Origin: Flaviramulus sp.
Lineage (GTDB): Bacteria > Bacteroidota > Bacteroidia > Flavobacteriales > Flavobacteriaceae
Direction of reading: 5' to 3'
Assembly: GCA_023255235.1 (NCBI GenBank)
Contig: JALRJA010000080.1
Coordinates: 1-10,386, forward strand
Length of the DNA stretch: 10,386 nt
Shown here: piece after piece, positions 1 to 6,230 of the stretch
How positions within the stretch are numbered: the stretch's first letter is position 1
Layout: every line of letters starts with the position of its first letter
Notes under the pieces: generated by a model
Seen by the model: only the letters and a program-made list of their open reading frames with translations
Told to the model about the DNA's origin: nothing
Database searches by the model: none
Translations under genes and position numbers: made by a program

Positions 1-26
1 ACACACGTCCAGATCTAACCAAAAAC

Positions 27-1499
27 CTAAAACTTAATAGCAAATCCGGTATAAACACCTATAAAAAACGGTGTAAAATTACCTGAAGTGTTTTTAAATG
101 TATTTATTTGATATTTGAACATGGGTTCTAAATTCAAGTCTATTTTTTTAGAAATATGGTAATTAAAACCAAAACCAAAATTAGCACTATAACTTGTTTT
201 GTTTATGTTATTTGCCTCTCCTAAAAAGGTTCTGTTACCGTTTGCAGATTCAGAATAGATTTCGTTGTCATTTAAAAACAAAGAGCTAAATCCACCAATG
301 AGGTTAATTTTTAATTTTTTATCAGATAGGTTATATTGAAGTTCTAAAGGTATTTCTATATAGCCTAAGGCTTGATTAATAGAATATGTAGAATTTGAAA
401 AATCATTTGATGATAAATTATTTAAACTTTCTGCACTAATAATTGAAATTGGTGTATTAGAATTTGAATTACTTGCTGAGTTTACATTTTGTAATTGAAC
501 CCTATGGTTAAGCCCAATTGTTTCAAAAATTATAACGTCATTGGTGTTGTAGCCTAAATTAACCTTATTAATACCCGACCTAACAGTAAATTTATTGTTT
601 ATTGCATAACTAGCTCTTATGCCATAGCTCATGCTTATATCACCACTTTTTGAGTTTTTATTAAATTGTGAGTCTATCGAAGATCCTTCTTTTAAGGTGT
701 TGAAATAAACAGGCGCAGCATTTGCTACAATGCTCCACCTGTTTTGTTTCTCTTTCTCTTTTTCAATAAGGTCTTTATTTTTTTCTAAAGCGTCTTCTAT
801 GGTAGATGCTTTTTGGTCTTTTTTAGCAGTTTCTGTTTCTAAGGGGTTATTATTGCTAATAGCCGTTTTTTGCTTTGAAATACTATCAAAAAGGGCTTTG
901 GCATTGTCTTTATTAGTTGTTGTTGGTGTTTTAGTATCTGTATGGTGTAACTTAGTAATTAAAACATCTTCTTTTGGTTGATTTTGTTGAGTTTCATTTA
1001 CAGTTTTTGGGTTTAAATACCTCGCCTGATTAGAATTTGATGGGTTTTTAAGTTTATTTTTTAAAGCAGGCGTTTTAGCTATTCTAGATTTATTTAAACT
1101 GTTTAACTTATTTTGAATAGTGTCAATGGTTATGTTTTTATTTGAATTTTTTAAAGTTTCTTTATGCTCATTATTTGAAATAATGGGTTCTGTTTTATGA
1201 GCATCTTCAATACTCTCAAGGGTTTCATTAGCATTTGAAGCATCGTTTTCTATTTCTACAACTTGATTTTTAGGACTGTTATCATTTGATATGGTAAAAT
1301 AGTTAAAACCAATAGTTACTAACAGAAAAAGTAAAGCGGCTACGCCAGCAAAACGCCACCAGATAGGAATAATGCGTTGTTTTTTCTTTTTCTTTTTAAG
1401 CGATGCTTCAATTGCTTCCCAAACGTTGTCTCTGGGCGTAACTTCAAAGTCTTTAAAGTTCTCTTGAAAGAGTCGGTCTATATGTTTTTTTTCATTCAT
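27..1499 (-). CDS. Dual membrane-spanning anti-sigma factor-like protein with C-terminal outer-membrane beta-barrel domain
   Basis: The 490-residue protein has an unusual layout. Residues 1-45 are a short charged cytosolic segment with a run of lysines (35-40). Residues about 47-68 form a single hydrophobic helix (WWRFAGVAALLFLLVTIGF). Residues 69-255 are a long linker rich in N, K, T and S with no hydrophobic segment. Residues about 256-490 alternate polar and hydrophobic positions like beta-strands and end in Phe, as outer-membrane barrel proteins do. The stop of the ECF sigma gene upstream overlaps this ATG in TAATG, which implies translational coupling. In Bacteroidota, anti-sigma proteins that cross both membranes (the Dma family of Bacteroides thetaiotaomicron) have this arrangement, so I infer that the N-terminus holds the sigma factor while the barrel sits in the outer membrane. 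Automatic annotation would probably say only 'outer membrane beta-barrel protein' (PorT-like). The domain order is clear; the sigma-binding role is inferred from context. Confidence 0.8.
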   Translation of the reverse strand: MNEKKHIDRLFQENFKDFEVTPRDNVWEAIEASLKKKKKKQRIIPIWWRFAGVAALLFLLVTIGFNYFTISNDNSPKNQVVEIENDASNANETLESIEDAHKTEPIISNNEHKETLKNSNKNITIDTIQNKLNSLNKSRIAKTPALKNKLKNPSNSNQARYLNPKTVNETQQNQPKEDVLITKLHHTDTKTPTTTNKDNAKALFDSISKQKTAISNNNPLETETAKKDQKASTIEDALEKNKDLIEKEKEKQNRWSIVANAAPVYFNTLKEGSSIDSQFNKNSKSGDISMSYGIRASYAINNKFTVRSGINKVNLGYNTNDVIIFETIGLNHRVQLQNVNSASNSNSNTPISIISAESLNNLSSNDFSNSTYSINQALGYIEIPLELQYNLSDKKLKINLIGGFSSLFLNDNEIYSESANGNRTFLGEANNINKTSYSANFGFGFNYHISKKIDLNLEPMFKYQINTFKNTSGNFTPFFIGVYTGFAIKF

Positions 1500-2041
1500 T
1501 ATAATAATTGTGAATGTTGATTTGTTTTAAAATTTTCAATAATATTTTTTAAAATTTGTCTTGCTCTAGCTAAATTAGATTTTGATGTTCCAACAGTAAT
1601 GTCTAGCATACTGGCTATATCTTTATGAGAATACCCATCTAGTACATATAGGTTAAATACCAAGCGGTATCTGTCGGGTAATTCTTGAATAATTTGCAAT
1701 AAATAATCAATTGATATATCATCTTCATCAACTTCTAATTCAGTATTTTCAATGGCATGTTCATTAACTATATTAAAAACCTTTTTATTTCGGTAGCGTT
1801 GCAAAACGGTATTGGTGGTAATACGTTTTAGCCAACCTTCAAAAGAGCCTTTGTTTTTATATTGCTCAATTTTTTTAAAAATGGTTAAAAAAGCATCTTG
1901 TAAATTATCTTCGGCTTCTGCATAACTTCTGGAATACTTTAAGCATACAGCGAATAGTTTGCTTGAAAAAAGCTTATATAAATCGCTTTGTGCTTTAGTA
2001 TCATGTTTTTTACAATTTTCTATGAGTTGATTTAAACTCAA
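1499..2041 (-). CDS. RNA polymerase ECF-type sigma-70 factor
   Basis: The 180-residue size is typical of an extracytoplasmic-function sigma factor with only regions 2 and 4. Region 2 covers about residues 20-85: DNLQDAFLTIFKKI (45-58) is the core-binding and -10 recognition helix pair, followed by GSFEGWLKRITTNTVLQRYR. Region 4 covers about 115-170: LPDRYRLVFNLYVLDGYSHK, then the helix-turn-helix DIASMLDITVGTSKSNLARA that reads the -35 element. An acidic linker (ELEVDEDDISID) separates them. The start codon is TTG. An in-frame TAA lies five codons upstream and no ATG lies between, so TTG is the only credible start that keeps region 1.2/2.1. The stop overlaps the ATG of the anti-sigma-like gene by one base (TAATG). 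It should direct polymerase to an envelope regulon and is probably held inactive by the downstream protein. Confidence 0.9.
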   Translation of the reverse strand: MSLNQLIENCKKHDTKAQSDLYKLFSSKLFAVCLKYSRSYAEAEDNLQDAFLTIFKKIEQYKNKGSFEGWLKRITTNTVLQRYRNKKVFNIVNEHAIENTELEVDEDDISIDYLLQIIQELPDRYRLVFNLYVLDGYSHKDIASMLDITVGTSKSNLARARQILKNIIENFKTNQHSQLL

Positions 2042-2071
2042 ATGTAATATGTGTTAATTAATACTAATTTT

Positions 2072-2476
2072 TTACTCAATAACGGGTACTTCAATAGTTA
2101 AATATTGGGCATTGCCTTGAGTGTCTTCGCCTTGCCAAAACTTAAAAATATACGAGCCATTACTTGTTACTATAAAGTTAAAAGTAGCTTCAGCTAAAAC
2201 ATTTTCAAGTGTTGTACAATCAGTTCTATCAAAAACATACGTTATTGGCGCTACGGTGCGTTCATTGTTTTCTCTCGTGTAATAAAACTCTTTAAAACTA
2301 TAACAAGTTGAGGGTTTAAAATAGGAGATGGTTATGGGGTATGTTTCACCAAGTTGAAATGTTTCGGGTATATCTACGCTTTCAACTGGTAAAAGATCAA
2401 GGCTATAGTTAACGCCATCATCAACGTTACAAGCAAATGATAATACTAATAAACAAAACACAGCAAGCTTTTTCAT
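2072..2476 (-). CDS. Small surface lipoprotein of unknown function, first gene of the sigma/anti-sigma operon
   Basis: The frame can be opened 15 codons further upstream from a TTG, but the ATG at 2476 begins a perfect lipoprotein signal, MKKLAVFCLLVLSFAC, so I choose it (134 residues). Signal peptidase II would cleave before Cys16. The next residues are NVDDG; acidic residues just after the lipidated Cys are the export signal that sends Bacteroidota lipoproteins to the cell surface. The mature part is mostly beta-strand, perhaps one immunoglobulin-like domain (ATFNFIVTSNGSYIFKFW at 97-114), with two cysteines (58 and 87) that could form a disulfide. The stop lies 30 bases before the sigma factor's TTG, with no terminator, so co-transcription is likely. 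I do not recognise a named family. A sensory or ligand role for the anti-sigma barrel is only a guess from position. Confidence 0.75.
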   Translation of the reverse strand: MKKLAVFCLLVLSFACNVDDGVNYSLDLLPVESVDIPETFQLGETYPITISYFKPSTCYSFKEFYYTRENNERTVAPITYVFDRTDCTTLENVLAEATFNFIVTSNGSYIFKFWQGEDTQGNAQYLTIEVPVIE

Positions 2477-2504
2477 CTGTATAAATTTTATCGTTTTTAT
2501 CGGG

Positions 2505-2512
2505 CAAATGTA
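2505..2512 (-). promoter_or_regulatory. Candidate -7 element (TACATTTG) of the lipoprotein-sigma-anti-sigma operon
   Basis: On the minus strand TACATTTG matches the Bacteroidota -7 consensus TAnnTTTG exactly and lies 28 bases before the lipoprotein ATG, giving a leader of about 20-25 bases. No TTG stands at the usual 17-23 base spacing upstream (the nearest, at 2519-2521, is only 6 bases away). The -33 contact is therefore weak, or the promoter is read by another sigma factor, possibly the operon's own ECF factor. Confidence 0.4.
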
Positions 2513-2532
2513 ACTCACCAATTCACTTTGGG

Positions 2533-2567
2533 AGGTATAATCTCTTGTTATGACTCATTTTATACCT
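2533..2567. repeat. Perfect 8-base inverted repeat AGGTATAA / TTATACCT upstream of the sigma operon
   Basis: AGGTATAA (2533-2540) is mirrored exactly by TTATACCT (2560-2567) across a 19-base spacer. It lies just upstream of the candidate -7 element of the lipoprotein operon. The half-sites are centred 27 bases apart, between two and three helical turns. It could be a regulator site or part of an RNA hairpin; there is no T-tract on either side that would make it a clear terminator. A chance occurrence in AT-rich DNA is possible. Confidence 0.35.
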
Positions 2568-2571
2568 AATC

Positions 2572-2619
2572 AAAAAAGGGTTTGTTAATACTTGCATTAG
2601 CAAGATGCATTTTTACCCT
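2572..2619 (-). terminator. Candidate Rho-independent terminator downstream of recA
   Basis: Read on the minus strand, AGGGT pairs with ACCCT, and the enclosed segment contains a second stem, CTTGC-taat-GCAAG. The outer stem is followed directly by TTTTTTG. This nested hairpin plus T-run lies about 150 bases beyond the recA stop and before the next operon's promoter, where a recA terminator would be expected. The outer stem is only 5 bases and the loop between stems is long, so the call is moderate. Confidence 0.4.
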
Positions 2620-2772
2620 AAAGGTTGCGTATGAGACACCAGAATTTTGTAAAATTCTTTATAAGAAGTGCTTTTTAAGACAATAAAAAACGCAATTTAA
2701 ACAGCTTTTTATCAAAGAATTGTTTAATAAATAGTTTTATAAAACAACCTACTTTTAGTAAATGGCAAAAAC
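2620..2772. other. Rest of the gene-free stretch between recA and the sigma operon
   Basis: I see no coding sequence here. It holds an AT-rich hairpin, AGAATTTT-gt-AAAATTCT (2641-2658), and a 12-base palindrome, GTTTTATAAAAC (2734-2745). A 6-base inverted pair, AGGTTG (2622-2627) and CAACCT (2745-2750), brackets most of the stretch. Together these could fold the 3' end of the recA transcript, but AT-rich DNA yields such pairs easily. Confidence 0.3.
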
Positions 2773-3774
2773 CTATTTACCAGATACAATTTCTTTAACT
2801 TTGGTCTCTAGTTCATCCATTAATTCTGGATTATCTTTTATAAGAGCTTTAACAGCATCACGACCTTGACCTAATTTTGTGTCATCATAACTAAACCACG
2901 AGCCACTTTTTTTGATAATATCATGCTCAACTGCCAAATCTAAAACTTCGCCTACCTTACTAACGCCTTCACCATACATAATATCAAATTCGGCTGTTTT
3001 AAAAGGTGGAGCCACTTTGTTTTTTACTACTTTAACTCTTGTTTTATTACCAGTTACATTACCGTCGGTTTCTTTTATTTGAGTTGATCGGCGAATGTCA
3101 AGCCTTACTGAAGCATAAAATTTTAATGCATTACCGCCTGTTGTTGTCTCTGGGTTTCCAAACATAACACCAATTTTTTCGCGTAATTGGTTAATGAAAA
3201 TCACGGTGCAATTGGTTTTGCTAATTGAGGCTGTTAACTTTCTAAGAGCTTGAGACATTAATCGGGCATGTAACCCCATTTTAGAATCGCCCATTTCGCC
3301 TTCTATTTCACTTTTTGGTGTTAAAGCTGCAACCGAATCTATTACTACAATATCAATAGCTCCAGAGCGAATTAAATTATCTGCAATTTCAAGAGCTTGC
3401 TCACCATTGTCGGTTTGAGAAATAATTAAATTATCAATATCTACACCTAGTTTTTCTGCGTAAAACCTATCAAAAGCATGCTCGGCATCAATAAATGCAG
3501 CTATACCACCTGCTTTTTGAGCTTCGGCAATAGCATGTAGGGTTAAAGTGGTTTTTCCAGAAGATTCTGGACCATATATTTCTATTACTCTTCCGCGAGG
3601 ATAACCGCCAACACCCAATGCTATATCTAATCCTAAAGAACCAGATGGAATAGCATCTACATCTACTATGGCAGAATCACTCATTTTCATTACAGTGCCT
3701 TTTCCGTAGGCTTTATCTAGTTTGTCTAGCGTTAGTTTTAATGCTTTTAACTTGGCTTCTTTTTCACTACTCAT
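2773..3774 (-). CDS. recA: RecA recombinase
   Basis: RecA is the ATP-dependent strand-exchange protein of homologous recombination and DNA repair. The 333-residue product shows the whole core: Walker A GPESSGKT (68-75), Walker B around VVIDS (143-147), loop L1 around EIEGEMGD (156-163) and loop L2 [20 protein letters not shown] (194-213). The frame extends upstream to an ATG at 3816, but the ATG at 3774 gives [20 protein letters not shown], the normal RecA N-terminus. The longer version would also start upstream of the promoter candidate. The C-terminus ends in VKEIVSGK without the long acidic tail of E. coli RecA, as is usual in this group. It is transcribed alone; the SDR gene runs in the opposite direction. 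I see no recognisable LexA operator. Confidence 0.98.
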   Translation of the reverse strand: MSSEKEAKLKALKLTLDKLDKAYGKGTVMKMSDSAIVDVDAIPSGSLGLDIALGVGGYPRGRVIEIYGPESSGKTTLTLHAIAEAQKAGGIAAFIDAEHAFDRFYAEKLGVDIDNLIISQTDNGEQALEIADNLIRSGAIDIVVIDSVAALTPKSEIEGEMGDSKMGLHARLMSQALRKLTASISKTNCTVIFINQLREKIGVMFGNPETTTGGNALKFYASVRLDIRRSTQIKETDGNVTGNKTRVKVVKNKVAPPFKTAEFDIMYGEGVSKVGEVLDLAVEHDIIKKSGSWFSYDDTKLGQGRDAVKALIKDNPELMDELETKVKEIVSGK

Positions 3775-3802
3775 GGTTATTGTTTTTCTAAAAAATTGTA
3801 TG

Positions 3803-3833
3803 CTAAAATAAGACATCTTTTATCACAATACAA
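3803..3833 (-). promoter_or_regulatory. Candidate Bacteroidota-type promoter of recA
   Basis: On the minus strand TTG (3833-3831) is followed after exactly 20 bases by TATTTTAG (3810-3803). The consensus is TTG, 17-23 bases, TAnnTTTG, so there is one mismatch in the -7 box. Initiation would fall about 3795-3799, leaving a leader of about 20-25 bases to the ATG at 3774 and supporting that start over the one at 3816. Confidence 0.5.
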
Positions 3834-4084
3834 TTTTATTACACAACCTTTTTTATAAACTACGCAACTTGTAGTGCACAATCTATAAAAATGATAACAT
3901 TTAAGATAAAAAACACATCATATAGTAATAACTCAAACTATAGATATACAAACTAAATTACAAGGTATGGAAAGTATATCTTAAAATTTTTAATTTTTAT
4001 ACGGTATCATTTTATAAATAGAATTATGTATTTTTAAAAACGCATAATAAGATATTAATAAACAATACCGTTTTCATATTTAAA
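3834..4084. other. Divergent intergenic region between recA and the SDR gene
   Basis: This very AT-rich stretch must contain the SDR promoter, but I cannot find a convincing TTG plus TAnnTTTG pair. The only visible structure is a 7-base inverted pair, ACGGTAT (4001-4007) and ATACCGT (4065-4071), the second copy ending 13 bases before the SDR ATG. I see no small gene. Confidence 0.4.
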
Positions 4085-4846
4085 ATGAATAAAAACACAA
4101 AAACAGCTCTAATTACTGGCGCAACAAGTGGTATAGGTGAAGCTACCGCTTATGAGTTTGCTAAAAAAGGTATAAACCTTGTGCTTTGTGGAAGACGTTT
4201 TGAACGCCTAGAAACTATAAAAAAAGCGTTAGAAAGATTTGCCGATATACACATTTTAAATTTTGATGTAAGCAACAAAAAAGCCACTTTTAGTGCCATT
4301 GAATCACTACCAGAAGCATTTAAACAAATAGATATTTTAATAAATAATGCTGGTAATGCTCATGGTCTTGACCCTATTAATGAAGGCAATCTTGATGATT
4401 GGGAAGCTATGATAGACATTAATGTTAAAGGGCTTTTATATGTTAGCAAAGCAATTATTCCGCAAATGACAGAGCGTAAATCGGGTCATATAATTAACAT
4501 TGGTTCTTCAGCAGGGAAAGAGGTTTACCTTAAAGGCAATGTATATTGTGCAAGCAAGCATGCCGTTTTGGCTATTACAGAAGGTATGCGATTGGATTTA
4601 AACAACTATGGTATTAAAGTGGGTGTTATTAATCCGGGGATGGTAGAAACCGAATTTTCTCAAGTGCGTTTTAAAGGCGATGCTCAAGCAAATACGGTAT
4701 ATAAAGGCTTTGAAGCCCTTCAAGCAAAAGACATTGCAGAAATTATTTACTTTACCATATCAAGACCACCTCATGTAAACATAGCCGATTTATTGGTGTT
4801 TCCAACTGCTCAAGCCAGTGCAACATTAGTAAAGAAACACCTTTAA
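4085..4846 (+). CDS. Short-chain dehydrogenase/reductase, YdfG-like (NADP-dependent 3-hydroxy acid dehydrogenase type)
   Basis: A classical SDR of 253 residues. The nucleotide-binding motif TGATSGIG is at 11-18, and GRR at 36-38 after the second strand suggests NADP(H). NNAG is at 87-90. The catalytic tetrad reads Asn113 (INVKG), Ser141 (GSSAG), Tyr154 and Lys158 (YCASK). The C-terminal part (EFSQVRFKGD at 190-199, PPHVNIADLL at 228-237, PTAQASATL near the end) matches E. coli YdfG, which oxidises L-allo-threonine, serine and related 3-hydroxy acids and reduces malonic semialdehyde. A cytosolic oxidoreductase is certain; the YdfG-type substrate is likely but not proved. It lies 110 bases upstream of the AlbA_2 gene on the same strand. 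Confidence 0.88.
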   Translation: MNKNTKTALITGATSGIGEATAYEFAKKGINLVLCGRRFERLETIKKALERFADIHILNFDVSNKKATFSAIESLPEAFKQIDILINNAGNAHGLDPINEGNLDDWEAMIDINVKGLLYVSKAIIPQMTERKSGHIINIGSSAGKEVYLKGNVYCASKHAVLAITEGMRLDLNNYGIKVGVINPGMVETEFSQVRFKGDAQANTVYKGFEALQAKDIAEIIYFTISRPPHVNIADLLVFPTAQASATLVKKHL

Positions 4847-4884
4847 ATTTCTAAGCCTTGAGTTATTCAATAATTTGTTTTTAT

Positions 4885-4914
4885 AACCTTCAAAAAAAAG
4901 TACTAAGGTTTTAT
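4885..4914 (+). terminator. Weak hairpin between the SDR and AlbA_2 genes
   Basis: AACCTT (4885-4890) pairs with AAGGTT (4905-4910) across a 14-base A-rich loop, followed by TTATTT. It could attenuate transcription leaving the SDR gene. The stem is short and the T-run is interrupted, so the two genes may still be co-transcribed. Confidence 0.25.
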
Positions 4915-4956
4915 TTAGTAGAAATAAAGGATATTAAAAAAACAGATACATTATAA

Positions 4957-6090
4957 ATGATAAATAAACGCTTACTTATTAAACATCTTTTAGCTCACAA
5001 TGATGAGAATAGTTTTTATGACAAAAAGCGTAAAATAGATATTAGTTATAAAGAAGGAAAGGCTAAGTTTTTAAAACATATTTGTGCCCTTTCAAATAGT
5101 AATCCTAAAAACAATTCATATATAGTTGTTGGTGTTTCAGATGAAGACAATAATATTATAGGGGTTGACTTTTTTGATGACAGCAAAATTCAAAACCTAA
5201 TTAACGCCTATTTAACAAACCCGCCAATTGTTCAATATGAAAACATTCCGTTCCCTCATTTACCAGATGATAAAGTGGTAGGCTTGGTAACTATTAGAGC
5301 AACTAATAAAATCACATCACTTAGAAAAAACATATGGAAATATTATGGCGGTTCTGTATTTTTTAGAGATGGTAGTATGAGTATGCCCAAAGTGTTTGAT
5401 ATTGAAATAAAAGATGTTAACTCAAAAATGGTTGAAGCCATTGAAAACAATGCACAAAACAATATTGAACACACCTTAAACGGGGTTTTTGATTTTATGA
5501 AAAAACGCCAAGATTACAACGCACAATACAAAGTTTTTAAAGAGTATTTTGTAGTTTGTTGGGCAGGACAAAAAAAGACTGTCAAAGAAAACACTTACTT
5601 TTCAAGAGTTGATATTGAATTGATAAACGAACAAGTAAGGTTGTTTTTTTCTGCTTTAGATGAAGTTTCTATTTTTTTTGACAACGAATCTTTTAAAATA
5701 ATTGAATATGTAAATCTTGGGCTTCAGGGTTCTAATAAGTATTATCCCCTTGAAGAAACCATTATAAAATTTGAAAATAATGCCAGTTATAACATAGAAA
5801 CCAATCTCTTATTTGAAGCGCCACAATATGATAAAAAAGAGTTATTTCATGTTTATAATGCCTGTAATGCCATTTTAGAAAAACTTAAAAAAGGCGTTTC
5901 ATTAACTAAAAGCGAAGAAGTAGATTTAAAAAATTTACCGGCAACCTATTTAATATGTTACCTCAATTTATTTCATGATGCTGTTAAAAAACTACAAGAA
6001 GCAAAACCATATTTAAAAGCCATTAATAAGGAATTATATAGTTTACATAAAGAAACATTAAGAATTTTAAGAAAGATAAAGTATAGTTAA
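4957..6090 (+). CDS. AlbA_2 / Schlafen-type divergent AAA_4 domain protein (putative ATP- or nucleic-acid-binding protein)
   Basis: The N-terminal 150 of 377 residues form an AlbA_2 (divergent AAA_4) domain: YKEGKAKFLKHICALSNSNP (31-50) is the family's 'E-x-K-x-x-F...K-x-I-x-A-x-x-N' helix, followed by a strand and turn, YIVVGVSDEDNNIIGVD (55-71), and the late motif GGSVFFRDGS (131-140). The middle and C-terminal parts (about 165-377) contain no domain I recognise and appear mixed alpha/beta then helical, with several lysine-rich helices. There is no signal peptide or membrane segment, so it should be cytosolic. Relatives are found in transcription regulators, tRNA-cleaving Schlafens and some defence systems, but a stand-alone gene in a chromosomal housekeeping setting gives no sign of defence here. 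Molecular function is unknown. Confidence 0.7.
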   Translation: MINKRLLIKHLLAHNDENSFYDKKRKIDISYKEGKAKFLKHICALSNSNPKNNSYIVVGVSDEDNNIIGVDFFDDSKIQNLINAYLTNPPIVQYENIPFPHLPDDKVVGLVTIRATNKITSLRKNIWKYYGGSVFFRDGSMSMPKVFDIEIKDVNSKMVEAIENNAQNNIEHTLNGVFDFMKKRQDYNAQYKVFKEYFVVCWAGQKKTVKENTYFSRVDIELINEQVRLFFSALDEVSIFFDNESFKIIEYVNLGLQGSNKYYPLEETIIKFENNASYNIETNLLFEAPQYDKKELFHVYNACNAILEKLKKGVSLTKSEEVDLKNLPATYLICYLNLFHDAVKKLQEAKPYLKAINKELYSLHKETLRILRKIKYS

Positions 6091-6230
6091 AACCCAAAGG
6101 CAACAAACAAGCGTGGTGTTTACAAAATAGCGGTATATTTTTTCACAAATAAATTTGACACATTGTTTTTGTTATAACAGCAATACCAAATAAATAACCA
6201 GTTTGACTAGCTAAATCAATAAACGTACTT

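Noticed and set aside
1..26. Start of the window (ACACACGTCC...) as possible sequencing adapter
   Set aside because: The resemblance to adapter sequence covers only about eight bases. It is probably ordinary sequence downstream of the barrel gene.
730..981. Plus-strand open frame of 83 codons opposite the anti-sigma-like gene
   Set aside because: It lies opposite the low-complexity linker of the 490-residue gene and is rich in Phe, Leu, Ser and Val as an antisense shadow of Lys/Asn/Thr codons would be. It shows no domain.
4001..4071. ACGGTAT / ATACCGT inverted pair before the SDR gene
   Set aside because: Seven bases with a 57-base spacer can arise by chance in a 300-base AT-rich region. 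There is no supporting promoter element nearby.
6091..6230. Terminator between the convergent AlbA_2 and ALDH genes
   Set aside because: I found only very short or AT-only pairings (for example GTTATAAC) without an adjacent T-run, so nothing could be called.
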